A DNA stretch of 16,008 nucleotides from NCBI GenBank assembly GCA_023622465.1, contig JAMNZE010000088.1, positions 1 to 16,008 on the forward strand, written 5' to 3'. The notes below the pieces were generated by a model. The model was not told the DNA's origin, searched no databases, and worked only from the letters and a program-made list of their open reading frames with translations. Both the position numbers and the translations under genes were made by a program. Positions 1 to 6,610 of this stretch are shown here, one piece after another; position 1 is the first letter of the stretch; every line of letters starts with the position of its first letter. Source of the stretch: UBA5500 sp023622465 (lineage in GTDB: Bacteria > Bacillota > UBA994 > UBA5500).

Positions 1-471
1 CACCCCCATGCCCTCCGCTTAAGCAAAGAAAGCCAAGTATTGATAAGCAACTTGCGTTGGCACCAGTTCCCGGGAGAGGTAGTGTTACAGAGGTGCTGGG
101 CTATTTTGGTATCCATGCATATCTTTTTACCGACGGCAATTCCGGGGCAAATACGTTTAAGCAATGTATACGGGGAACCCTCCGGCATACCTCTAAGCGG
201 CCCGCCCCGCCTGGAGGCCAACTGGTCGCCGGCCGATCTCATGGAGCTATTTCCTCCCGCCACTTACCAAATACTGACCACCACCAGCGAACCCTATTCA
301 CTCCTGCTAGCAGGGCACCAGCTTTGCTTCAGCACCTATCGCTTCTATCCCAGTAGCTTCTATCTGCGAGCCGGTTCCTTCTTGGCCCACCTAGCCGAAA
401 GGGCACTGGCTATAAATCCCCAGTCCCTTCAGCTGGGGCGGATGCAAGCAATAGAACTACCCTGGATGTAA
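1..471 (+). CDS. Unrecognised protein, C-terminal part (partial)
   Basis: Frame 1 is open from the window edge to a TAA at 469-471, giving 156 residues, so the gene starts upstream of the window. The product is not recognised. It is rich in proline, leucine and aromatic residues. It has a hydrophobic stretch near visible residues 43-55 (around CWAILVSMHIFLPTA) and a C-terminal part that looks like folded globular protein (YPSSFYLRAGSFLAHLAERA), ending in IELPWM. There is no clear signal peptide or catalytic motif. A T-run follows the stop at 476-481 but I see no convincing hairpin before it. It is separated from prs by a promoter, so the two are probably not co-transcribed. Frame 3 is also open over part of this stretch (57-356) but reads as a low-quality shadow. 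Coding status is likely; function is unknown. Confidence 0.5.
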   Translation, partial: HPHALRLSKESQVLISNLRWHQFPGEVVLQRCWAILVSMHIFLPTAIPGQIRLSNVYGEPSGIPLSGPPRLEANWSPADLMELFPPATYQILTTTSEPYSLLLAGHQLCFSTYRFYPSSFYLRAGSFLAHLAERALAINPQSLQLGRMQAIELPWM

Positions 472-519
472 CCGGTTTTTTAAGAGTATGTCACCGACAC
501 GAACTTTGTCGAATTCGGG

Positions 520-549
520 TGGACAACTTCTCCAGCCCTAAGGTATCAT
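520..549 (+). promoter_or_regulatory. Sigma-A type promoter for prs
   Basis: TGGACA (520-525) and TATCAT (544-549) are separated by 18 bases. Each matches five of six consensus positions. The predicted transcript starts near 556, leaving a leader of about 38 bases before the prs ribosome binding site at 578-583 and ATG at 594. Confidence 0.5.
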
Positions 550-593
550 GGGATAGATTTAAGAATTCTGATATCAGGGAGGTTGGATGAACA

Positions 594-1401
594 ATGGCTG
601 CCCAGCTCAAGGTCTTCGCAGGAAGCTCTAATGAACCGCTAGCAGCTGAAATCTGCCAACACCTAGGCATCAACTTAGGTAAGCGAGAAATTATCCAGTT
701 CAGCAACGACAACACTTTCGTAAAGATTAATGAAAATGTACGTGAATGCGACGTTTTTGTAATACAGACCTCTTGCCCACCGGTCAACCACCATTTGGTG
801 GAACTCTTAATCATGATTGACGCCGCATCCCCATCACAGCCCGCTTGGTAGCCGATTTGCTCACCACCGCCGGCGCGGATCGGGTAGTAACGGTTGACCT
901 ACATTCACCTCAGATTCAAGGCTTCTTTACCATTCCCCTGGACCATCTGACGGCAGCCGACATGCTCTGCAGATACTTTGAAGAAAAGGACATCTCCGAT
1001 TTAGTGGTGGTGGCCACCGATGCGGGTGGTGCCAAGAAGGCGTCGGTATACGCCAAAAGGCCCACATTACCCACTTTATCGGCGATGTGGAAAACAAAAA
1101 TGTGGTTATTCTGGATGATGAAATAGATACGGCCGGTACGGTGCAAGAAACGGTGAAAGCGGTACGAGCTGCCGGCGCCAAAGATATTTATGTGGGTTGT
1201 ACCCATCCGGTTTTCTCTGGTCCGGCAGTGGAACGTTTGCTGGCCTCGGATATCAAAGAAATCGTCACCACCAATACCTTACCGACCGAACACGCCCAGG
1301 CACTGCCGAACCTAACCGTACTCTCGGTAGCCCCCATCATCGCCGAGACCATTCGGCGTATCAATCAGGGTGAATCGGTCAGCACCCTGTTCCGTACCTA
1401 A
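594..1401 (+). pseudogene. prs: Ribose-phosphate pyrophosphokinase, broken by two internal deletions
   Basis: PRPP synthetase makes 5-phosphoribosyl-1-pyrophosphate from ribose-5-phosphate and ATP for purine, pyrimidine, histidine and tryptophan synthesis. Start ATG 594 has GGAGGT at 578-583. The gene reads in three frames. Frame 3 gives residues 1-77, ending at LLIMIDA. Frame 2 resumes at about 824 with RIPITARLVADLL. Frame 1 resumes at about 1060 with AHITHFIGDVENK and runs to the TAA at 1399-1401. The PRPP-binding loop (LDDEIDTAGT) and the tail (VSTLF) are intact. From memory of the family, about 27 residues are missing at the first junction, including the mobile active-site loop (ARQDRK-like), and about 18 at the second, including the IIDKRR segment. 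Visible residues total about 269 against a usual 310-320. Outside the junctions there are no stops or obvious substitutions. It is the first gene of a unit with the Nudix gene 1 base downstream. If real, the gene cannot work; an assembly error is more likely. Confidence 0.9.
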
Positions 1402-1402
1402 G

Positions 1403-2014
1403 ATGGACATGTCTTTACAGGAACGCTATGGTGACGAGCAGGTGTTGGTTATCCCGGCGGCTAGCGTAGAGCATCTAGATGCGGGCATCCAACCTATGGT
1501 TGATTTAACTAAAGCCGAACCCCGCTTTATCTTTCGCTACCAAGCTGAACAGAACCCCCGGTGGCGGCAGTTGATACCCTATATCGTTTTGCGCCAGGCG
1601 GACCGACTATGGCTCACAAAGCGCCTTAGCACTCAGGGTGAAAGCCGTCTGCACAATCGTTTTTCGCTGGGGGTGGGTGGCCATATCAATCCTATCGATG
1701 CCGAAGGGACTTCCGCCTTGCTGGCGGCCCTTTATCGTGAACTAGAAGAAGAATTATACTTAGGCAACAACTGGCGACCGACCGACCCCCAACCGGTGGC
1801 ATTGATTAACGATCTCTCCAATGCGGTCAGCCGCGATCATCTGGGCGTAGTTTTTATCCTCGATATACCACCCCACGTCAGCGTGGAGGTGAGAGAAAAG
1901 GATAAAATGTTGGGCCAATGGGTGGAAGCCTCTAGGGTGAGGGAATTATACTATGAGCAACTGGAGAGCTGGTCCCAAATTGTATTCACTTACTTAGAGA
2001 AGGCCACAAAATAG
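1403..2014 (+). CDS. Nudix hydrolase, COG4112-like (predicted phosphoesterase)
   Basis: A 203-residue protein. Start ATG 1403 lies one base after the prs stop, and ATG 1409 is an equal alternative. There is no good ribosome binding site, so translation is probably coupled to prs. The Nudix box is visible: GVGGHINPID at residues 90-99, a longer loop than canonical, then YRELEEEL at 111-118 with the metal-binding pattern R112-E113-x-x-E116-E117. The segment before it (IPYIVLRQADRLWLTKR, then FSLGVGGH) matches my memory of the COG4112 'predicted phosphoesterase, MutT family'. The substrate is unknown; Nudix enzymes cleave nucleoside diphosphates linked to another moiety. Its place in the prs transcription unit suggests a nucleotide or PRPP-related housekeeping role, which is inference. 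The stop codon lies inside the loop of the terminator hairpin. Confidence 0.8.
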   Translation: MDMSLQERYGDEQVLVIPAASVEHLDAGIQPMVDLTKAEPRFIFRYQAEQNPRWRQLIPYIVLRQADRLWLTKRLSTQGESRLHNRFSLGVGGHINPIDAEGTSALLAALYRELEEELYLGNNWRPTDPQPVALINDLSNAVSRDHLGVVFILDIPPHVSVEVREKDKMLGQWVEASRVRELYYEQLESWSQIVFTYLEKATK

Positions 2015-2027
2015 GCCTTCTTTTTTT
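1998..2027 (+). terminator. Intrinsic terminator of the prs-Nudix unit
   Basis: AGAAGGCC (1998-2005) pairs perfectly with GGCCTTCT (2014-2021) around an 8-base loop and is followed by a T-run to 2027. The hairpin overlaps the last codons and the TAG stop of the Nudix gene. Confidence 0.9.
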
Positions 2028-2031
2028 AACC

Positions 2032-2061
2032 TTGACAATAGACTTGTCCACCGATTACAAT
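2032..2061 (+). promoter_or_regulatory. Sigma-A promoter of the riboswitch-ABC transporter unit
   Basis: A perfect TTGACA at 2032-2037 and TACAAT at 2056-2061 (five of six matches) are 18 bases apart. It lies directly after the upstream terminator. Predicted transcription start is near 2068, a few bases before the riboswitch P1 helix. Confidence 0.8.
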
Positions 2062-2072
2062 GATGCAAATCA

Positions 2073-2177
2073 TGGAAGAGTGCCTAGGGTTCCGCACCGG
2101 GTGGTGGACTGGTCCAAGCGGCACTGCCTCTTAAGAGGTACACCGTGGGTAAAAAAAGACCCCAGCGGCAAGTTCCA
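2073..2177 (+). ncRNA. ykkC-family riboswitch aptamer (guanidine-I-like)
   Basis: The conserved blocks of the ykkC family appear in order: CTAGGGTTCCG (2084-2094), CTGGTCCAAGCGG (2109-2121), ACACCG (2140-2145), then a GGGT-A-rich loop-ACCC hairpin (2147-2162). Helices can be drawn. P1 is TGGAA 2073-2077 with TTCCA 2173-2177, plus TGCC 2081-2084 with GGCA 2167-2170. There is a hairpin CACC/GGTG (2095-2106) and another CCTC/GAGG (2127-2138) enclosed by CGG/CCG. The P1 3' strand is shared with the terminator stem that follows, so ligand binding should prevent termination (ON switch). The family includes guanidine, ppGpp, PRPP and nucleoside-diphosphate sensors. The usual guanidine-I 3' block (GGGAGA) is not evident, so the subtype is left open. 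A GTG-started frame at 2145 inside the RNA is not a gene. Confidence 0.82.
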
Positions 2178-2206
2178 GTAGGAATGCCGCGGGGTTTTCC
2201 CTTTTT
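2160..2206 (+). terminator. Riboswitch expression platform: intrinsic terminator
   Basis: CCCC-A-GCGGCA (2160-2170) pairs with TGCCGC-GGGG (2185-2194) with one bulged A. TTCC (2173-2176) pairs with GGAA (2181-2184) around AGTA. TTTT, CCC and TTTTT follow. The hairpin is just before the AAGGAGGT at 2207-2214, so it decides whether the ABC genes are transcribed. Its 5' arm is the same sequence that forms the 3' strand of aptamer P1. Confidence 0.85.
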
Positions 2207-2222
2207 AAGGAGGTGTTTTACG

Positions 2223-3248
2223 GTGCTAGCCATACGAACCAAGAATCTGGGGAAAGAGTTCTCGCGCCAAAAAAAGGCGGGCGGCCTGCTAGGTAGCTTG
2301 CGTAGCCTTTACCAACAGGATAGGGAAAGAGTTGTGGCGGTGCATTCCCTGGACCTGGAGATAGCCCGGGGGGAGTCGGTGGCTTTTATTGGCCCCAACG
2401 GAGCCGGCAAATCCACTACTATAAAGATGCTCACCGGCATTCTGCACCCCAGTTATGGTGATGCCCAGGTACTCGGGTTTACGCCTTGGCAGGAACGACA
2501 GAAATTGGCCTTCCATATTGGCACGGTCTTTGGCCAAAAATCCCAATTGTGGTATCACCTACCTGCAGCCGACAGCTTCTTCTTGCTGGGGCGCATCTAC
2601 GAGCTGGATCGCCACACCTTTCAGCAACGGCAAGCGGAGCTGGTGGAGCGTTTTGAGTTAAAAGAGTTTTTTCATGTGCCGGTACGCAAACTCTCTCTGG
2701 GCCAACGCATGCGGGCCGAGCTGGCTGCCGCCCTCTTGCATAGTCCTCAGGTGCTCTTTCTGGATGAACCGACCATCGGCTTAGATGTGGTGGCACGCCA
2801 AAATATGCGCAACCTGATCAAAGAAATAAATGGGCTAGGAATAACCGTATTCCTAACCTCCCATGACACCGGCGACATAGAGAACCTCTGCCGGCGGGTG
2901 ATCATGATCCATAATGGGCAGGTGGTCATCGATCAATCGATCAACAGTCTGAAACGCAATCATTTGGCCACAAAAATTATCCGGGTGCGTTTAGAAACCC
3001 CCATTGATAGCCCACCCGCCATTGCCGGGGCACAGGTGCTAAAACATAAAGGAGCCGGCTTAAAAATTTCCCTAGATACAACCAAGTTGAGCGTCGACGA
3101 ACTATATATGCGTTTACGGCAATTGGCCCCCATTGCCGACATCACCATTGGTGACCCGCCTCTGGAAGATATAATCGCCAATATCTATCGTCATAACCAG
3201 ACGGGAGGTGATACCCATGAACTGGCACAAGAAGTGGCGCAAATATAG
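2223..3248 (+). CDS. ABC-2 exporter ATP-binding protein (COG4586-like)
   Basis: The ATPase subunit of a three-gene ABC exporter, 341 residues. GTG 2223 was chosen because AAGGAGGT lies 8 bases upstream; the frame stays open to 2145, but that part is riboswitch and terminator. Motifs from that start: Walker A GPNGAGKS at about 57-64, Q-loop in VFGQKSQLW near 105, signature LSLGQRM at 157-163, Walker B VLFLDEPT at 177-184, D-loop GLD, and switch histidine in LTSHD near 214. An insertion before Walker A (GGLLGSLRSLYQQDRE) and the phrases FGQKSQLW and GLDVVARQNMR are characteristic of the COG4586 group. A C-terminal regulatory domain of about 100 residues follows. The 3' end overlaps the first permease by 32 bases, implying coupled translation. 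Transcription is predicted to depend on the upstream ykkC-family riboswitch. The exported compound is unknown. Confidence 0.92.
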   Translation: MLAIRTKNLGKEFSRQKKAGGLLGSLRSLYQQDRERVVAVHSLDLEIARGESVAFIGPNGAGKSTTIKMLTGILHPSYGDAQVLGFTPWQERQKLAFHIGTVFGQKSQLWYHLPAADSFFLLGRIYELDRHTFQQRQAELVERFELKEFFHVPVRKLSLGQRMRAELAAALLHSPQVLFLDEPTIGLDVVARQNMRNLIKEINGLGITVFLTSHDTGDIENLCRRVIMIHNGQVVIDQSINSLKRNHLATKIIRVRLETPIDSPPAIAGAQVLKHKGAGLKISLDTTKLSVDELYMRLRQLAPIADITIGDPPLEDIIANIYRHNQTGGDTHELAQEVAQI

Positions 3249-3852
3249 CGCTGTTACCCTGACAGCAGCCCAGTCACGGCTGGCTTACTGGCAAGAGATG
3301 GGGGCGCGGACCTTCTTTTTTGCTACCATTTTATTCACCTTTTCCGGACTCTGGGGACGTATGATCGGTGCCGATAGTACCGTAGCCGGATATTCTCAGC
3401 AGCAGCTGGTTTGGTATCTCACCTTAACAGAAGCAATCACTCTCAGTGCCACCAGTCTGTTGCAAGAAGTGGAACAAGATGTGAAAACAGGGCAAATAGG
3501 CTATCTGCTAGCTAAACCCCTTAATTACCTACTCTACCAGGCGGCCTATTACACGGGTGAAATGGCAGTTGCCTTTTCGCTAAACCTGCTGGCCGGCGGG
3601 CTGGTGGCCTGGGCTTTGGTGGGCCTACCCCCTATCACCCCGTCCAGCCTCGTCCAAACTTTGGTGCTAGTGGCACTAGGCGCTGCGGTACGCTTTTGCC
3701 TACTGGCCGCCATCGCCCTGCTCAGCTTCTTTGTGGAAGAATGTCGCCCCTTTTACTGGATCTATTCCAAACTCATCTTCACCATGGGAGGACTTTTCAT
3801 TCCCATCGATCTCTATCCGCAACGGTGGTTAAAACCTTGCGTTGGTTGCTAG
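3217..3852 (+). CDS. ABC-2 permease subunit, 3' end lost (COG4587-like)
   Basis: First membrane subunit of the exporter. ATG 3217 has GGGAGGTG at 3203-3210 and lies inside the end of the ATPase gene. Hydrophobic segments are visible at roughly residues 30-47, 110-140 and 145-173, with another near 183-195 (SKLIFTMGGLFIPIDLYP). The N-terminal half follows the ABC-2 permease family well, including the LLAKPLNYLLYQ segment. After DLYPQ at about residue 205 the frame reads only RWLKPCVGC and stops, whereas the family continues for about 60 more residues with a final membrane span. The bases that follow belong to the start of the second permease. I infer that about 190 bases, covering this gene's end and the next gene's ribosome binding site, are missing. 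As read, the product lacks its last membrane segment. Confidence 0.75.
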   Translation: MNWHKKWRKYSAVTLTAAQSRLAYWQEMGARTFFFATILFTFSGLWGRMIGADSTVAGYSQQQLVWYLTLTEAITLSATSLLQEVEQDVKTGQIGYLLAKPLNYLLYQAAYYTGEMAVAFSLNLLAGGLVAWALVGLPPITPSSLVQTLVLVALGAAVRFCLLAAIALLSFFVEECRPFYWIYSKLIFTMGGLFIPIDLYPQRWLKPCVGC

Positions 3853-4610
3853 CTCAATGGTCCATCAACCTGGCTTCCGCCATGGCCTACCGCATTAGCT
3901 TTTTGACGCAGGTTGTTTTCATGTTGCTTAACGATATTTTTCTCCTCTTTTTCTGGTGGATCATACTGCAATTGGTGCCTGATATTGGTGGCTGGGGTAT
4001 GGCCGATATTTGGCTTATGTATGGCCTGGCCGCCGGCGGCTTTAGCCTGGTAGCCATCTTTGCCGGGAATTTTAACCGCCTATCCACCCTCATTGCGGAA
4101 GGCCAGTTGGACTATTACTTGGCGCTACCTAAAAATGTACTTTTGCATGTGCTGGTCAGCAATACCTCCTTTTCGGCGGTGGGGGACTTGATCTTCGGAT
4201 TGGTGATGGGTGCCATGGGCTGCCGGGCCCATGGAGCTAGTTATCTGCTGTTCCTGTTCTTTATGCTCACCGCCGGTTCGCTACTCTGCGCCTTCTCTGT
4301 CATCACCAATAGCTTGGCCTTCTTCATCGGGCGCAGCGAGGCCATCAGCCAGCAGTTGACCCAGGCCATGACCAGTTTCAGTATGTACCCGGGAACAATT
4401 TTTCAAGGGGCGGCCCGTTTTATTGTTCTCTTTCTCCTGCCGGCCGGTTTTATGACCCATATTCCGGTGGAAACCCTTCGGCATTTTGATAGAGCCAACA
4501 TCTGGATAGTATTGGCGGCCAATTTGGTCCTGTGGCTGCTGGCGATTCTGCTATTCTACGCGGGGTTACGACGCTATGAATCGGGCAATCAGGTCACCTT
4601 ACGTGGGTAA
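3825..4610 (+). CDS. ABC-2 permease subunit (COG3694-like)
   Basis: Second membrane subunit, 261 residues from GTG 3825, which matches the usual length of about 260-265. The frame stays open to 3696, but that upstream part is the first permease read in another frame. The sequence starts VVKTLRWLLAQWSINLASAMAYRISF, the typical start for this family. It has about six hydrophobic spans: VVFMLLNDIFLLFFWWII, a segment around LMYGLAAGGFSLVAIFAG, a pair around 120-155, IVLFLLPAGFM and IVLAANLVLWLLAILLFYAG. It ends GLRRYESGNQVTLRG. There is no ribosome binding site before the GTG because that position lies at the deletion junction with permease 1. It overlaps the truncated permease 1 frame by 28 bases. 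It is likely to dimerise with the first permease over the ATPase. Confidence 0.82.
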   Translation: MVKTLRWLLAQWSINLASAMAYRISFLTQVVFMLLNDIFLLFFWWIILQLVPDIGGWGMADIWLMYGLAAGGFSLVAIFAGNFNRLSTLIAEGQLDYYLALPKNVLLHVLVSNTSFSAVGDLIFGLVMGAMGCRAHGASYLLFLFFMLTAGSLLCAFSVITNSLAFFIGRSEAISQQLTQAMTSFSMYPGTIFQGAARFIVLFLLPAGFMTHIPVETLRHFDRANIWIVLAANLVLWLLAILLFYAGLRRYESGNQVTLRG

Positions 4611-4690
4611 ACGGTGGGCCAGCATGTTTACATCTAAATGGGACAGCCCCCTCTACAACGATCCAACACTCACCGATTGCCTTAAAAAAT

Positions 4691-4732
4691 AAAAGGAGCT
4701 GGCGCAAACTATCTGACGCCAGCTCCTTTTTT
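4691..4732. terminator. Bidirectional terminator between the ABC unit and pyk
   Basis: AAAAGGAGCTGGCG (4691-4704) pairs perfectly with CGCCAGCTCCTTTT (4717-4730) around a 12-base loop. A-runs on the left and T-runs on the right allow termination on both strands. It ends the ABC unit (+) and pyk (-). The 80 bases between permease 2 and this hairpin hold nothing I recognise. Confidence 0.93.
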
Positions 4733-4735
4733 GAA

Positions 4736-6478
4736 TCAGCCGGGAAGATTTGTGGCTCCTCGATAGATAATGCCGTGGGGCGTATCTAACGTTACCAGCT
4801 GCCCATCGGTCAGCAGACTTGTGGCCCCCGACACTCCTACGATGACGGGTAAACCTAAGTTCAAGGCCACAATGGCCCCATGGGAAGTGAGACCGCCCTC
4901 CTCTGTTATTAAGCCACCGGCCTGCTCCAAGACGGAGATATAATCTCGATCGGTGCTAATAGCCACCACTATGCCTCCGGGCACCATTTTCTCCTGGGCT
5001 TCTTTAGCCGTCTTGCCAATAACCACCCGCCCGGTGACCGCTTCTTTACCGATGCCGGTGCCCCGGGCTAATATATCACCCACCACATGCACCTTAATTA
5101 GGTTGGTGGTGCCGGGTACACCCACCGGCACTCCCGCCGTCAGCACGACCAAATCGCCATTCTTGATCAAGCCCCGATCCAGCGAACTGGCTATGGCGGC
5201 CTTGATCATTTCATCGGTATTATCTACCCGGGGCCCCAACACCGGATAGACGCCCCAAGACAGGTTCAACCTTCTGGCCACGCGGGCATCGGTGGCAAAG
5301 GCGATGATCGGCATCTGGGGCCGGTAGCGGGAAACCATGCGGGCGGTGCTGCCCGATGTGGTAGGAGTAATAATGGCAGCCGCAGACAGATCTTCGGCGG
5401 CCTGTACGCTGGCATGGCTGATGGCATCGGTCACATTAACCTGTGGTTGCCGCAAAGCTAGGCTCCGGTCGAGGGCTTGTTCGGTATGCAAGGCAATGCG
5501 AGCCATCGTCTCTACCGCCGCCAATGGATAGCTACCGGTGGCTGTCTCGCCCGATAGCATTACCGCATCGGTGCCATCGAAGATAGCATTAGCCACATCG
5601 CTGGCTTCAGCCCGGGTGGGACGGGGCGATCGCATCATGGAATCCAACATTTGGGTGGCTGTGATTACCGGTTTGCCCGCCCGATTGCAGGCGGCAATCA
5701 GCTGCTTTTGAATGATGGGCACTTCCTCGGGAGGAATCTCTACTCCCAAATCGCCTCTAGCCACCATAATGCCGTCGGCCACCTTCAGTATGGCGGCCAA
5801 ATTGTCCACGCCCTCCCGATTTTCTATCTTAGCTATAATCGGTATGTCACAATCTAGTTCTTCCAAAAGGCGGCGCAGACTTAACACATCTGCCGGCTGC
5901 CGCACAAAGGACTGGGCGATAAAATCTACCCCCAGTTCCACCCCTAGCCTAATATCTTCTATATCTTCCTCCGATAGGGCCGGCAGGTTAAGGCTACGTC
6001 CGGGAATGTTCACCCCTTTACGGTCACGGACCACGCCCCCCACCACCACTTGGCAATACAAGTCGGGCCCGTGTTTAGCCCTAACCACCAGCTCCACCAG
6101 ACCATCATCAATAAGCACCGTGTCGCCTACTTCCACATGGGCACTTAAATGGGGCCAACTGACGCTAATCCCCTGGGCATCTCCCGGGCGTTCAGCGGCA
6201 TATAAAACAAAATTCTGCCCCGGCTGTAGCTCCACCACTCCTTCTACAAACTTGCCTAGGCGCACTTCTGGCCCTTTTGTATCAAGAATTATGGGCACAA
6301 ACTTGTCGGTGGCTTCAGCAGCTGCCCGGATACGAGCAAAACGGGCCTGCTGCTCCTCATGGCTACCATGGGAGAAATTTAGCCGAGCCACATCTACTCC
6401 CGCCCGGATCAGTTGTTGTAACAATTCGGGTTCATCACTGGCGGGGCCAATGGTGGCCACAATCTTAGTCAGTCGCAA
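4736..6478 (-). CDS. pyk: Pyruvate kinase with C-terminal PEP-utiliser domain
   Basis: Catalyses phosphoenolpyruvate + ADP to pyruvate + ATP, the last step of glycolysis, in the cytoplasm. TTG 6478 was chosen as start because AAGGAGG at 6487-6493 is 8 bases upstream and the protein then begins MRLTKIVATIGPAS, the family N-terminus. The frame runs 9 codons further to an ATG at 6505, but that extension contains the ribosome binding site. Length is 580 residues. The catalytic barrel motifs are complete: LNFSHGSHE, LDTKGPEVRLG, IIAKIENREG with the active-site lysine, MVARGDLGVEIP, TATQMLDSMMRSPRPTRAE and VMLSGETATGSYP. An extra domain of about 105 residues (around 475-580) carries GGLTSHGAIVALNLGLP, the PEP-utiliser motif found in Bacillus and Geobacillus pyruvate kinases. 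No deletion is seen. It is transcribed alone. Confidence 0.97.
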   Translation of the reverse strand: MRLTKIVATIGPASDEPELLQQLIRAGVDVARLNFSHGSHEEQQARFARIRAAAEATDKFVPIILDTKGPEVRLGKFVEGVVELQPGQNFVLYAAERPGDAQGISVSWPHLSAHVEVGDTVLIDDGLVELVVRAKHGPDLYCQVVVGGVVRDRKGVNIPGRSLNLPALSEEDIEDIRLGVELGVDFIAQSFVRQPADVLSLRRLLEELDCDIPIIAKIENREGVDNLAAILKVADGIMVARGDLGVEIPPEEVPIIQKQLIAACNRAGKPVITATQMLDSMMRSPRPTRAEASDVANAIFDGTDAVMLSGETATGSYPLAAVETMARIALHTEQALDRSLALRQPQVNVTDAISHASVQAAEDLSAAAIITPTTSGSTARMVSRYRPQMPIIAFATDARVARRLNLSWGVYPVLGPRVDNTDEMIKAAIASSLDRGLIKNGDLVVLTAGVPVGVPGTTNLIKVHVVGDILARGTGIGKEAVTGRVVIGKTAKEAQEKMVPGGIVVAISTDRDYISVLEQAGGLITEEGGLTSHGAIVALNLGLPVIVGVSGATSLLTDGQLVTLDTPHGIIYRGATNLPG

Positions 6479-6559
6479 GGGGACCCCCTCCTTCCATCCA
6501 ACCATCCCCTAATTAAGAGTTTGGCTAACCGTCCGCATTTATCCTGCCTATCCTTGTGG

Positions 6560-6588
6560 TTGCTCAAATTTCGGCTGAGGACTAGAAT
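6560..6588 (+). promoter_or_regulatory. Possible promoter for thrC in the divergent pyk-thrC gap
   Basis: TTGCTC (6560-6565) and TAGAAT (6583-6588) are 17 bases apart. The -10 is good and the -35 weak. On the opposite strand TTGAGC with GATAAA 18 bases on is a possible pyk promoter in the same gap. No leader RNA structure is recognised in these 132 bases. Confidence 0.35.
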
Positions 6589-6610
6589 TAGGTAAAAGGA
6601 GGTTGAAGCA

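Noticed and set aside
594..1401. Programmed ribosomal frameshifting to explain the three-frame prs reading
   Set aside because: The frames do not overlap at a slippery site, and tens of conserved residues are absent at each junction. A frameshift alone would keep those residues encoded.
2145..2222. Longer ATPase start at GTG 2145
   Set aside because: This segment is the 3' part of the riboswitch and its terminator. A strong AAGGAGGT lies 8 bases before GTG 2223.
6479..6505. Longer pyruvate kinase start at ATG 6505
   Set aside because: The nine extra codons contain the AAGGAGG that serves TTG 6478, and the family N-terminus begins at the TTG.
5712..6512. A 266-codon + strand open frame opposite pyk
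   Set aside because: It is antisense to an intact, well-conserved enzyme. Its translation is serine, proline and arginine rich, as expected for a shadow frame.
6479..6610. T-box or other leader RNA ahead of thrC
   Set aside because: The gap is only 132 bases, with no T-box sequence or terminator hairpin.
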